Below are positions 14,751 through 23,123 of a stretch of 64,000 bases of DNA, one piece after another. Under the pieces are notes generated by a model, which saw nothing but the letters and a program-made list of their open reading frames with translations, was not told the DNA's origin and did no database searches. The stretch is from Sphingomonas sp. Its GTDB lineage: Bacteria; Pseudomonadota; Alphaproteobacteria; Sphingomonadales; Sphingomonadaceae. Where the stretch lies: contig NZ_SSMY01000008.1 in the NCBI RefSeq assembly GCF_004799495.1, forward strand, positions 62,001 to 126,000. The letters run 5' to 3'. The position numbers and the translations under genes were made by a program. Positions within the stretch are counted from its first letter, which is position 1, and each line of letters opens with the position of its first letter.

Positions 14751-16073
14751 ATGGCTCGTGCATTTTCCTGGCTTCAGGCGACCGCCATCGCCGGCGCGAT
14801 CGCGCTCGTTCCCGCCGCCACCTCCGCCACCGCCGCGTCGGACAGCGACACCTATCGCGAGCTCGACAAGTTCATGGAGGTCTTCAACCGCGTGAAGACG
14901 TCCTATGTCGACAAGGTCGACGACAAGACACTCGTGCGCGGCGCGATCGACGGGATGCTCGCGAGCCTCGACCCGCACAGCTCCTACGTCGACGCGGTCG
15001 ATTTCCAGAACATGCAGATCCTGACCACCGGCAATTACGGCGGGCTCGGCCTGACCGTCACGATGCAGGACGGCGCGGTCAAGGTGATCGCCCCGCAGGA
15101 GGACACGCCGGCGTACCGCGCGGGGATCAAGTCGGGCGATTACATCACGCACATCGACGGCCAGCTGATCTATGGCGAGAGCCTCGACGAAGCGATCACC
15201 TCGATGCGCGGCGCGCCGGGCACTAAGATAGCGCTGACGCTCGTCCGCCCCGGCCGCGACAAGCCGATCGAGGTCAGTCTGGTGCGCGAGATCATCGTCC
15301 AGAAACCCGTCAAGTGGGAGGTCAAGGGCGACGTCGGCTATATCAACATCAACACCTTCAGCGAGAATACCGGCGCAGACACGCGCGCTGCGATCGCGGG
15401 CATCGACAAGGCGCTGGGGCACAAGCCGATCGGCTATGTCGTCGACCTGCGCGACAATGGCGGCGGGTTGCTGAGCCAGGCGATCGAAGTGTCGGATGCG
15501 TTCCTGTCGGACGGCGAGATCGTCAGCCAGCGCGGACGCGAAAAGGCCGATATCGAACGCTATTTCGCGAAGCCCGGCGACGACGCCGCGGGACTGCCGG
15601 TGATCGTACTGGTCAATGCCGGCACTGCGAGCGCCTCCGAAATCGTCGCCGGCGCGCTGCAGGATCATCACCGCGCGCTGATCATGGGTGAGCGGTCGTT
15701 CGGCAAGGGATCGGTCCAGACCCTGCTCCAGCTCGGTCCCGACAGCGCGCTCCGGCTCACCACCGCGCGCTACTTTACGCCGTCGGGCCGGTCGGTGCAG
15801 GAAGGCGGTATCCGCCCCGACATCGCGGTGCCGCAGATCTCCGACCCCGATTACAAGTCGCGCCCCGTCTTCCGCGAGGCCGATCTGCGCAAGCATCTGG
15901 TCAACGAGGTCAAGGCCGACAACGTCATCCTCGAGGAGGACACCAAGCCCGACCCGCGCTTCACCGCGACCCCGGACGAGCTCAAGAAGCGCGGCGTGAC
16001 CGACTTCCAGCTCTATTACGCGCTCCAGACGCTCGGCCGGCTGACGCGCGGCCCCGCGATGGCAAAGCGCTGA
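14751..16073 (+). CDS. ctpA: C-terminal processing protease, S41 family
   Basis: A 440-residue periplasmic carboxyl-terminal processing serine protease. It has a signal sequence (about 1-29), an N-terminal helical part with MLASLDPHSSYVD, a PDZ domain (about 95-180, GGLGLTVTMQDGAVKVI), and the S41 catalytic domain with S296 in GTASASEIVAGAL and K319 in GERSFGKGSVQ, the Ser-Lys dyad. Start ATG 14751 opens the signal peptide; the reading frame is open far upstream, but only this start gives the family N-terminus. It follows the EnvC-like gene by 41 bp and precedes dsbB by 4 bp. Confidence 0.95.
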   Translation: MARAFSWLQATAIAGAIALVPAATSATAASDSDTYRELDKFMEVFNRVKTSYVDKVDDKTLVRGAIDGMLASLDPHSSYVDAVDFQNMQILTTGNYGGLGLTVTMQDGAVKVIAPQEDTPAYRAGIKSGDYITHIDGQLIYGESLDEAITSMRGAPGTKIALTLVRPGRDKPIEVSLVREIIVQKPVKWEVKGDVGYININTFSENTGADTRAAIAGIDKALGHKPIGYVVDLRDNGGGLLSQAIEVSDAFLSDGEIVSQRGREKADIERYFAKPGDDAAGLPVIVLVNAGTASASEIVAGALQDHHRALIMGERSFGKGSVQTLLQLGPDSALRLTTARYFTPSGRSVQEGGIRPDIAVPQISDPDYKSRPVFREADLRKHLVNEVKADNVILEEDTKPDPRFTATPDELKKRGVTDFQLYYALQTLGRLTRGPAMAKR

Positions 16074-16077
16074 GGCA

Positions 16078-16551
16078 ATGGTGACGAACGTTACAAAGGC
16101 GCGCGCACTGGCGCTGCTTATCCCGGCGGGGCTGCTCGCCGGCGCCTGGGGGTCGCAGCTGATCGGCCACCTCTATCCGTGCGAGATGTGCCACTGGCAG
16201 CGCTGGCCGCATTATGCCGCGCTGGTCATCGCCTTGCTCGCGTTCGTGCCGCGTAGCCCCGTGCGGCTGCTCGTCGCGCTCGCCGCCATTGCCATCGCGG
16301 TCAGCGGCGCGATCGGCGTCGCGCACGCCGGGGTGGAATATCATTGGTGGAACGGCTTCACGCCCTGCACCACGACGTTCAGCGGCAGCGGCAGCCTGAT
16401 CGACCAGATGATGAAGGCGCCGATCATCCGTTGCGACGTGGCGCAATGGAAACTGTTCGGCATTTCGCTTGCCGGGTTCAACGCGATCATTTCGCTGAGC
16501 GGCGCGCTGGCGGTGTTTTACTTCCTCTTCAAACGCGACCGCGCGGGATGA
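16078..16551 (+). CDS. dsbB: Disulfide bond formation protein B
   Basis: Inner-membrane quinone reductase that reoxidises DsbA. Four transmembrane helices are apparent in 157 residues. The quinone-side pair is C35/C38 in YPCEMCHWQRWPHY and the second periplasmic pair is C97 (TPCTTTF) and C119 (IIRCD), so both redox pairs are intact. The protein is of the short DsbB type common in alphaproteobacteria. It lies four bases after ctpA, and its TGA overlaps the coq7 ATG (ATGA). Confidence 0.92.
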   Translation: MVTNVTKARALALLIPAGLLAGAWGSQLIGHLYPCEMCHWQRWPHYAALVIALLAFVPRSPVRLLVALAAIAIAVSGAIGVAHAGVEYHWWNGFTPCTTTFSGSGSLIDQMMKAPIIRCDVAQWKLFGISLAGFNAIISLSGALAVFYFLFKRDRAG

Positions 16552-17084
16552 GCGGCTGGCGCCCCGGCGATCGCCGTCCGGCGACCGACGCGATGGTCCG
16601 CGTCGACCAGGCCGGCGAATATGGCGCGATCCGCATCTATGCCGGGCAGCTTGCGGTGATGGGCGACCGCAGCCCCGCCGCGCGCGAGATCGCCGGGATG
16701 GCGCGGCAGGAGGAACGCCACCGCGCCTTCTTCGACGCGATGATGGCGCGGCGCGGCGTGCGCCCGACGCTGCTCCAGCCGTTCTGGAGCGCCGCGGGGT
16801 TCGCACTCGGCGCGGTCACCGCGGCGATCGGCCCCGAAGCCGCGATGGCGTGCACCGCCGCGGTCGAGACCGAGATCGACAAACATTATTCAGAACAGCT
16901 TCAGGTGCTGGGCGATAGCGACCCGGAATTGTCGGCGGCGATCGCGGAGTTCCAGGCCGAGGAGGTCGAGCATCGCGACACCGCGATCAAGCATGGCGCG
17001 GAAAGCGCGCCGGCCTATCCGCTGATGTCGGCGGCGATCCGGCTGGGGTGCCGGCTGGCCATCGCCACCGCCAAGCGGATATAG
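16548..17084 (+). CDS. coq7: 2-polyprenyl-3-methyl-6-methoxy-1,4-benzoquinone hydroxylase
   Basis: Di-iron monooxygenase of ubiquinone synthesis. Within 178 residues the iron ligands are visible as two ExxH repeats: the first E in DQAGEYGAIRIY, EERHRAFF, then AVETEIDKHY and AEEVEHRDTA. Length is typical for the bacterial enzyme. The start overlaps the dsbB stop (ATGA at 16548-16551), so translation is coupled. Confidence 0.95.
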   Translation: MSGWRPGDRRPATDAMVRVDQAGEYGAIRIYAGQLAVMGDRSPAAREIAGMARQEERHRAFFDAMMARRGVRPTLLQPFWSAAGFALGAVTAAIGPEAAMACTAAVETEIDKHYSEQLQVLGDSDPELSAAIAEFQAEEVEHRDTAIKHGAESAPAYPLMSAAIRLGCRLAIATAKRI

Positions 17085-17105
17085 GTTGGCGAGGAGGAGA
17101 CGGGG

Positions 17106-17558
17106 ATGAAGTTCGTCATCGCATTGCTGGCCGCGAGCATCGCTGTGCCGACAGCCGCGCAGACCGTGTCAGGCCCGGGCGTGCCGCCGGCCGCCAAGCC
17201 GAGCGAGCCTGGCCCTGTGTCGAAAAACGCGCCGATCAACGGCGTGCTCGTGCTCTACGGCAACGAACGCTGCCCGACCGACGCCAACGGCGCGGAAATC
17301 GTCGTCTGCACGCGCCGCGACGCCGCCGAGCAGTTCCGCATCCCCAAGGATCTGCGCGATTTCAAGATCACGCCGGAGAACCGCAGCTGGGCCATGAAGG
17401 CGCAAGGCATCCTCGACACCGGCCAGGCGGGGATCGGGTCGTGCTCCGCGGTTGGTCCCGGTGGCGGCATCGGCTGCGCGCGGCAGCAGTTCAAGGAATC
17501 GAAGGACGTCGACAAGGAGCGCGACGCCGACGAGAAGGAAGGCCAGCGGACCAACTGA
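17106..17558 (+). CDS. Exported protein of unknown function
   Basis: A 150-residue protein with a signal peptide (MKFVIALLAASIAVPTAAQ). The mature part has four cysteines (ERCPTDANGAEIVVCTRR, then GSCSAVG and GIGCARQ) that could form two disulphides, and the segment AEQFRIPKDLRDFKI. A similar run, cysteine followed by EIVVC and RIP, occurs in other sphingomonad exported proteins as far as I recall, but no function is known to me. The C-terminus is highly charged. It follows coq7 by 21 bp and may be the last gene of that run. Confidence 0.7.
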   Translation: MKFVIALLAASIAVPTAAQTVSGPGVPPAAKPSEPGPVSKNAPINGVLVLYGNERCPTDANGAEIVVCTRRDAAEQFRIPKDLRDFKITPENRSWAMKAQGILDTGQAGIGSCSAVGPGGGIGCARQQFKESKDVDKERDADEKEGQRTN

Positions 17559-17589
17559 CCGTCGGGAGAATTCAGACTTCCGCCATTAC

Positions 17590-17636
17590 GAGCGTAGTGA
17601 AGCAATCCAGCCAGTCCGGATTGCGTCGCTGCGCTC
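17590..17636. repeat. Imperfect inverted repeat between genes
   Basis: GAGCGTAGTGAAGCAATCC (17590-17608) and its inverted partner (17618-17636) match at 16 of 19 positions around a 9 nt loop. It lies in the 126 bp gap before the GT-C-like gene and resembles the short palindromes scattered in sphingomonad genomes. It may serve as the transcription end of the proA-coq7 run. Confidence 0.65.
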
Positions 17637-17684
17637 GCAAAAGCGACTTACTCGCCGTATAGGCAGCCGGTCTGCGGGGGATCG

Positions 17685-19067
17685 ATGGCCAGCCTTTTCA
17701 CCAAACCCCGCTTGTTGCTCTTCGCCCTGGTCTGGCTGTCCTGCGCCTGGTTCGGGTCGTGGGCGCTCAACCCCAATAATTCGACGCGGATGTTCGCCGC
17801 GATCGCGCTGGTCGAGCACCACAGCGCGGAGATCGATGAATATCGCGACCTGACGATCGACAAGGCCGAGTTCGGTGGGCACGTCTATCTCGACAAGGCG
17901 CCGGGGATGACCCTGCTCGCGCTCCCCGCCACCGCGATCGCCGAACGGGTCTCGACCAAGCCGCCGCTGCCCCCGACCGTGTGGGACAAACCGTTCGAGC
18001 AGTGGGTGACGGTGCACCTGCGGCTGGCGGTCGCTCTAGTCAGCGCCTTGCTGACCGCGCTCGCGGCGGTGGCGCTCTACGACCTCGGCCTACGCACCAG
18101 CGGCAGCGCGGGCGGCGCCTTGTTCGCGAGCCTCGCTTTCGCGCTTGGCACACCAATGTGGGGCTGGTCGACCACCCTGTTCGGGCATGCGCCGGTCGCC
18201 GATTTGTTCGTGATCGCGGTCTGGGCACTGTGGCGAAGCGACGGACGCTTTCGGTTCGCGGGCATAGCCGGCGCCGCGCTGGGGCTGGCGGTGCTGATCG
18301 AGTTTCAGGCGGTGCTCGCCGGATCGGTGATCGCGCTGTGGGGCGCGTTCAGGCTGCGCAAGCCCCGTCCGCTGATCGCCGCAGCGCTGGCCGGCGCGGC
18401 GGTGCTGCTGGTTCCGCTAATCGGCTACAACATGCTCGCGTTCGGCACGCCGTTCCGGCTCGGCTACCAGGGCGTGAGCGGCTTCCCCGGCATGAACGAA
18501 GGGCTGTTCGGGCTGACCAGCCCCAAGTTCGCGGCACTGTCGGAGATCATCGTCGGCTTGCGCCGCGGCATCCTGTGGGTCGCGCCCGTCCTGCTCCTGA
18601 CCCCGTTCGGATTGTGGCAGTTGGCGCGGCGCGAGCGTGGCCTCGCGCTGACGGCGGCGAGCGCGGCGGTCGTCGTGCTGCTGGTCAACGCGGCGTACGT
18701 CTATTGGGACGGCGGCCATTCGACCGGGCCGCGCCATTCGGTCCCCGCGATCGGGTTGCTCGCGATCGGGCTCGCGACCTTCTGGGCGAACCGAATCTAT
18801 TGGTGGGAGCGCGCGTTCGCCGCCGCGATCCTCTGTGTGTCGATCGCGATCAACCTCGCCATCGCCGCCGCCAACATCACCGCACCCGACACCTATGCCT
18901 TCCCGCTCTGGGACCCAATCCTCAAGACCGACTGGGCGGGCGGGACCTTACGCACGCTGCCGAGCGATTTCCTCGGCTGGACGCCGTTCGCCGGCGTCGC
19001 GCTCTACCTCGTCCTCGCGATCCCGCTCGCCGTGCTGCTCGTGCGCGCGCAACCGAAGGAAGCCTGA
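17685..19067 (+). CDS. Multi-pass membrane protein, GT-C glycosyltransferase-like
   Basis: A 460-residue inner-membrane protein with about ten to twelve hydrophobic segments. The N-terminal periplasmic loop after helix 1 contains DEYRDLTIDKAEFGGHVYLDK-type sequence (acidic residues followed by YLDKAPGMTLLALP), which recalls the acidic first loop of GT-C/PMT-type glycosyltransferases such as GT39 and ArnT. No firm catalytic motif is seen. It shares one base with the next gene (TGATG at 19065-19069). Glycosyltransferase role is inference; sugar donor and acceptor unknown. Confidence 0.72.
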   Translation: MASLFTKPRLLLFALVWLSCAWFGSWALNPNNSTRMFAAIALVEHHSAEIDEYRDLTIDKAEFGGHVYLDKAPGMTLLALPATAIAERVSTKPPLPPTVWDKPFEQWVTVHLRLAVALVSALLTALAAVALYDLGLRTSGSAGGALFASLAFALGTPMWGWSTTLFGHAPVADLFVIAVWALWRSDGRFRFAGIAGAALGLAVLIEFQAVLAGSVIALWGAFRLRKPRPLIAAALAGAAVLLVPLIGYNMLAFGTPFRLGYQGVSGFPGMNEGLFGLTSPKFAALSEIIVGLRRGILWVAPVLLLTPFGLWQLARRERGLALTAASAAVVVLLVNAAYVYWDGGHSTGPRHSVPAIGLLAIGLATFWANRIYWWERAFAAAILCVSIAINLAIAAANITAPDTYAFPLWDPILKTDWAGGTLRTLPSDFLGWTPFAGVALYLVLAIPLAVLLVRAQPKEA

Positions 19068-19765
19068 TGACCAGCGTCCCCGCGATCCATATCGGCTTCG
19101 TGCTGTTTCCCGACATGACGCAGCTCGACTTCACCGGCCCCGCGCAAGTGCTGACGCGGATGGGCAATACGAGCATCGAACTGGTTGCGAAATCGCTCGA
19201 TCCTGTTTCGACCGACGCCGGCTTCACGCTCCAGCCGACCGCGACCTTCGCCACCGCGCGGATGCCCGACATCTTGTTCGTCCCCGGCGGGTTCGGCGTC
19301 GTACCGGCGATGGAAGACGAGGCGACGGTCGCTTGGGTGCGGCAGGCGGGCGAGCAAGCGCAATGGGTCACCGCGGTGTGCACCGGTGCGTTGCTGCTTG
19401 GCGCCGCGGGATTACTCAAAGGCTATCGCGCGACGACGCATTGGGCATCGCACCGCAACCTCGCCTTGTTCGGCGCGGAGCCAGTCCATGCGCGTTACGT
19501 CTTCGACCGCAACCGCGTGACCGGCGGCGGGGTGACCGCGGGGATCGACTTCGGGCTCGCCCTGGTCGCGGCGATCCGTGGCGACGATCACGCCAAGTTC
19601 GTCCAGCTGAGCATCGAGTACGACCCGCAGCCGCCGTTCGATTCCGGCTCCCCCGACAAGGTTGAGCCCGCGATCCTCGAACGCTATAAGGCGATGGTCG
19701 CGCGCCTCGCCAGCGATCGCGACGCGCGGACGCGCGCCGTGGCCGAGAAGCTCAACCCTTCCTGA
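19067..19765 (+). CDS. DJ-1/PfpI family protein, isonitrile-hydratase-like
   Basis: A 232-residue class-I glutamine-amidotransferase-like protein. The nucleophile elbow is TAVCTGALLLGAAGLLKG with C105; E is present near the N-terminal strand as DMTQLDFTGP, and VPGGFGVVP matches the family. The pattern, including RATTHWASH and GGGVTAGIDFGL, is that of the isonitrile hydratase (InhA) subgroup, which hydrates isonitriles to N-formamides, but related proteins have other or no known activity. Start ATG 19067 overlaps the preceding stop by one base. Tail-to-tail overlap with dedA is 14 bp. Confidence 0.83.
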   Translation: MTSVPAIHIGFVLFPDMTQLDFTGPAQVLTRMGNTSIELVAKSLDPVSTDAGFTLQPTATFATARMPDILFVPGGFGVVPAMEDEATVAWVRQAGEQAQWVTAVCTGALLLGAAGLLKGYRATTHWASHRNLALFGAEPVHARYVFDRNRVTGGGVTAGIDFGLALVAAIRGDDHAKFVQLSIEYDPQPPFDSGSPDKVEPAILERYKAMVARLASDRDARTRAVAEKLNPS

Positions 19766-20387
19766 TCGCCTTGACGCGGTGCCAGATGTAGAAGGCGGCG
19801 CCCGCGACGAGCACCACGACGACCACCGCCTCGACCGAATGGAACGCGGCGCGCAGCCGCGGGTCGGTGTCCCACGCCTTGCCGAGCTTCATCCCCGCCC
19901 AAGCAAGCGCGAAACACCACGGCCACGACCCCAGCGTGGTGAACAGGTGGAACTTCGCCCGGTTCATCCGCGCGATTCCGGCGGGGAAGGCGACGAAGCT
20001 CCGCACGATCGGCAGCAACCGCCCGATCAGCGCGGCGACACTTCCCCAGCGCGCGAAGAAGCGCTCGGCCGCGTCGACATGCGGCGCGTCGATCAGCAGG
20101 TAGCGGCCATAGCGCAGGATCAGTGGCCGCCCCCCGCGCTTGCCGATCTCGTACGCGATGCCCGCGCCGATATTCTCGCCGACCGCCCCCGCGGTCGCCG
20201 CGGCGATCAGGCTGAACTTGCCCTGCGCGACCAGGAAGCCGGCGAACGGCATGATCAGTTCGGACGGGATCGCGATTCCCATGCTGGTCATCGCCATCAG
20301 CAATACGATGCCGGGATAGCCGAGCGCGGAGATGACGGCGCTGACCACGCCGACCAGCCAGGCGAGAATGTTCTGGATCATGGGCAC
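19752..20387 (-). CDS. DedA family membrane protein
   Basis: A 211-residue member of the DedA/VTT family, inner-membrane proteins linked to lipid scrambling (undecaprenyl phosphate or phospholipid recycling) and proton-motive-force homeostasis. The signature is GIAIPSELIMPFAGFLVAQG in the N-terminal half, then GENIGAGIAYEIGKRGG and the re-entrant segment FFARWGSVAALIGRLLPIVR with SFVAFPAGIARM. Four to five hydrophobic segments are present. Start at 20387 or the second Met at 20381. Divergent from the lipoprotein gene by 113 bp. Confidence 0.92.
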   Translation of the reverse strand: MPMIQNILAWLVGVVSAVISALGYPGIVLLMAMTSMGIAIPSELIMPFAGFLVAQGKFSLIAAATAGAVGENIGAGIAYEIGKRGGRPLILRYGRYLLIDAPHVDAAERFFARWGSVAALIGRLLPIVRSFVAFPAGIARMNRAKFHLFTTLGSWPWCFALAWAGMKLGKAWDTDPRLRAAFHSVEAVVVVVLVAGAAFYIWHRVKAIRKG

Positions 20388-20500
20388 GCGCGATGCGGGA
20401 GCGCGTGGCGGGGGTCAAGCGGTCATCCTTAACCCTCATGTTTCAACGATTCTTCAGGGTTGATCGGACAAGGCTCCTGCCGGGATTGCGGGGATCGGCG

Positions 20501-21241
20501 ATGATCGGGCGGGGCATTTTCACGGGATTGCTGGTGCTGGCGCTCACCGGGTGCGGCAACGGGTATTCGCATATCGTCGACAAGCCGCAGGCCGACGTCG
20601 TGGCCGCGCTCGAGGATCTCGACATCACCCAGCAGCCGGGCAATCCGGGCACCGACCCCAGCGCGTCGGGCGGCGTGAAGCCCGAGATCCGGCTCGAAAA
20701 GGCCGCCGACCACATGACGTGGTGGGTGATGAGCGGCGACAAGGTCGCGATCACGATGACCGCCAATTTCGAGCCGCTCGACGGCGGCGCACGCACGCGT
20801 GTGACGACCAGCGTCGTGCGCGGCGATGCGCCCGACGAGCGCGTCTCGCCCGCGTTCCAGTCGACCGGGATCGCCTCGGGGCTGTTTTCGGTCGCGGTCG
20901 ACGAAGAGCTCGACAAGATGACCGCGCCACCCGCCGCCAGCGCCAAAACGTGCAACGCGCTGATGGAGCGGTTCCGCGACGAGAATCTCGCCAACCCCGA
21001 CTTGCAAGGCCGGCCCGACGGCTTCGCTCAGGGCATATCCCAGGGCGTCAAAGCGATGGCGCGGCTGCGGCAGATGCAAGCCGAAGCGCGAGCGCGCGGC
21101 TGTTCGATCTATGGCAGCGGCAAGTTTACCGAGGTCAAGGAAGAGATGCGTCCGGCCGACGACGGCACGCCGATCGACGTGCCGCGCCCGCGCGAAACCG
21201 ACACGGCGGACACGTCGGGCGACGGCATCCCCGATAATTGA
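20501..21241 (+). CDS. Lipoprotein of unknown function
   Basis: A 246-residue lipoprotein: MIGRGIFTGLLVLALTGCG carries a lipobox with C18. The mature part is soluble (HIVDKPQADVVAALEDLDIT, MTWWVMSGDKVAITMTANFE, RTRVTTSVVRGDAPDERV) and ends in an acidic, proline-rich tail. I do not recognise a family. ATG 20501 was chosen because it opens the signal sequence; the frame is open upstream. The next gene, 23 bp on, is another small lipoprotein with the same LTGCG box, so the two may act together in the envelope. Confidence 0.75.
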   Translation: MIGRGIFTGLLVLALTGCGNGYSHIVDKPQADVVAALEDLDITQQPGNPGTDPSASGGVKPEIRLEKAADHMTWWVMSGDKVAITMTANFEPLDGGARTRVTTSVVRGDAPDERVSPAFQSTGIASGLFSVAVDEELDKMTAPPAASAKTCNALMERFRDENLANPDLQGRPDGFAQGISQGVKAMARLRQMQAEARARGCSIYGSGKFTEVKEEMRPADDGTPIDVPRPRETDTADTSGDGIPDN

Positions 21242-21264
21242 TCGCGCAGACCAGGAGAATGACG

Positions 21265-21702
21265 ATGCGTAAATTGCTGGCTCTGGCCGTACTCTCGGGC
21301 GCCACGCTGACCGGCTGCGGCGAGCATCTGGTGGCGCAACAGGTGATCGAGCGCGATCCCGTGCTGCTCTATAACGCGTTGTCGAACGCGGTCAGCGAGA
21401 TTCAGAGCAAGGTCGACGCAAACAAGGCTGAGATCGCGCGCGCCAAGGTGCCGGTGCAATTTTCGTCGGACAAGGTCGACGGCAAGATGATCCATGTCCG
21501 GATCGCGGCGGCGGGCCATGTGCGCGAGATGACCGTATGGATCGAACCGGGGCCCAACGCCGCCCAGACCCTGCTCAAGGCCGACGTGCCGTCGGATGCT
21601 CCGACCAACAACGGCACCGACCTGTTCAGCCGGGTCAAATCGACGATTACCGCCGATGGCGATCTGGTCGACGAAGTGCTCCGCAGCACCGAGCAATCGT
21701 AA
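21265..21702 (+). CDS. Small lipoprotein of unknown function
   Basis: A 145-residue lipoprotein starting MRKLLALAVLSGATLTGCGE with lipobox cysteine at 18. The rest includes NALSNAVSEIQSKVDANKAE, a likely amphipathic helix, a strand-rich middle (MIHVRIAAAGHVREMTVWIE) and LFSRVKSTITADGDLVDEVL. AGGAG lies seven bases before ATG 21265; the upstream ATG 21259 is too close to it. It follows the first lipoprotein and ends three bases from the stop of the convergent UdgX gene. Confidence 0.75.
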   Translation: MRKLLALAVLSGATLTGCGEHLVAQQVIERDPVLLYNALSNAVSEIQSKVDANKAEIARAKVPVQFSSDKVDGKMIHVRIAAAGHVREMTVWIEPGPNAAQTLLKADVPSDAPTNNGTDLFSRVKSTITADGDLVDEVLRSTEQS

Positions 21703-21705
21703 GCG

Positions 21706-23091
21706 TCAGATCGCGGCCGCCGCGGCGCGCAGGTCGGCGACGAACTTTGCATATTCCTCGTGCCGCGCCGCTTCGTCGGGGAGGCGAAGGAGATAGCTCG
21801 GGTGAACAGTGATCCACGCCGCGCCGCCGCCGTCGGGTAGCTCGATCACGCGCCCGCGCTCGCGCGAGATCGTCACCGTCTTGCCCAACAGACTGCGCGC
21901 CGCGCTCGCGCCGAGCGCCACCGTCATCTTCGGTTTCACCAGCGCGAGTTCCTGGTCGATCCACCGGCGGCACGCGGTGATCTCCCCCGCGTCGGGCTTC
22001 GAGTGAATCCGGCGCTTGCCGCGCAGCTCGTATTTGAAATGCTTGACCGCGTTGGTGACGTAGACGCGGGCGCGATCGACCCCGGCTTCGCCCAATGCGC
22101 GGTCGAACATCTGGCCGGCCGGGCCGACGAACGGATGGCCCGACAGATCCTCCTGATCGCCGGGCTGTTCGCCGACGAACATCATCTCGGCGTCGACCGG
22201 CCCTTCGCCGAACACCGTCTGCGTCGCGTGTTTGTAGAGGTGGCAGCGCGTGCATCCCATTGCCTCCTCGCGCAACACCGCCCACGCCGCCGCGATATTG
22301 CTGCCGGGCACGATCTTGGCCTTTGCGGTCGTCACCATCTCGCTCTCCCGCGCCTGTGCGCTCGCGATCAACTGCGGCACCAACGCGGTTTCGGGCATGT
22401 TTTTCCAATATTTGCGCGGCATCTCTTTCAGCATCGCGCCGACCTTGACTCGCGCCGGATTGAAGATCGATGCGTAATAAGTCTTCCACACTGCCTCGAC
22501 CGGGTCACCGTCGGGGGCGTCGGCCTTCGATGCGCCCGGCCCTTCGGTGAGCCGCTTGCCGTCCCAATGGATCGTGACGTCGGGGGTCAGGATCGACCAG
22601 CGCATCGACGCGAAACGGTTGACGAAGAAGGCGGCGTTGGCGCGGACGATGTGAAATTCGGGCTCGAACCACGCGATGTAGCGCGTGCCGCCGTCATCAC
22701 TCATTTCGCGAAAGCGTACGAACGCGCGCATCTTATGGATGTCGCGGCGGACCGCCTTGGCGAAGCCTTCGAGCCGGCAGACGAGCGGATCGGCCTGATC
22801 GTCCATCAGCTTGGGATGATCGCGCAGCCGCACCAGCAAGGTGTGGAGCAACGCGAACCGCTCGCGGTCGCTGTGCAGGATCGCGTTGCGCGCGAGGTCG
22901 ATGAACGGGCGGGGCACCGAGAACGCGCCTTCGCGCGGCGGCTGGTGCGTCATGCCAACGAACAATTCGCCCGGCCCGTCGCCGACCTGCCACACGACCT
23001 GCGCGGGCGGGATATGGTCGAGCACCAGCCCGCGCACCGCATCGCGCCAGCCGTCGAAATCGTCCTCGGCATCGAGCGTCACCACGCGCAT
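21706..23091 (-). CDS. UdgX-family uracil-DNA-binding protein fused to DUF4130 domain
   Basis: A 461-residue two-domain DNA-repair protein. Residues 1 to about 240 are the DUF4130 (TIGR03915-type) domain often paired with a radical-SAM protein. Residues about 265-461 are a family-4-like uracil-DNA glycosylase with GEQPGDQEDLSGHPFVGPAG (308-327). The R-loop KRRIHSKPD has H363, the residue by which characterised UdgX forms a covalent bond to uracil-excised DNA. Cysteines C280, C283 and C374 suggest an iron-sulphur cluster. It begins 32 bp after the radical-SAM gene, and the two form a conserved pair. Confidence 0.92.
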   Translation of the reverse strand: MRVVTLDAEDDFDGWRDAVRGLVLDHIPPAQVVWQVGDGPGELFVGMTHQPPREGAFSVPRPFIDLARNAILHSDRERFALLHTLLVRLRDHPKLMDDQADPLVCRLEGFAKAVRRDIHKMRAFVRFREMSDDGGTRYIAWFEPEFHIVRANAAFFVNRFASMRWSILTPDVTIHWDGKRLTEGPGASKADAPDGDPVEAVWKTYYASIFNPARVKVGAMLKEMPRKYWKNMPETALVPQLIASAQARESEMVTTAKAKIVPGSNIAAAWAVLREEAMGCTRCHLYKHATQTVFGEGPVDAEMMFVGEQPGDQEDLSGHPFVGPAGQMFDRALGEAGVDRARVYVTNAVKHFKYELRGKRRIHSKPDAGEITACRRWIDQELALVKPKMTVALGASAARSLLGKTVTISRERGRVIELPDGGGAAWITVHPSYLLRLPDEAARHEEYAKFVADLRAAAAAI

Positions 23092-23123
23092 CGCGGATCA
23101 ACCCGCCAGCGGTCGCGCCGGTT

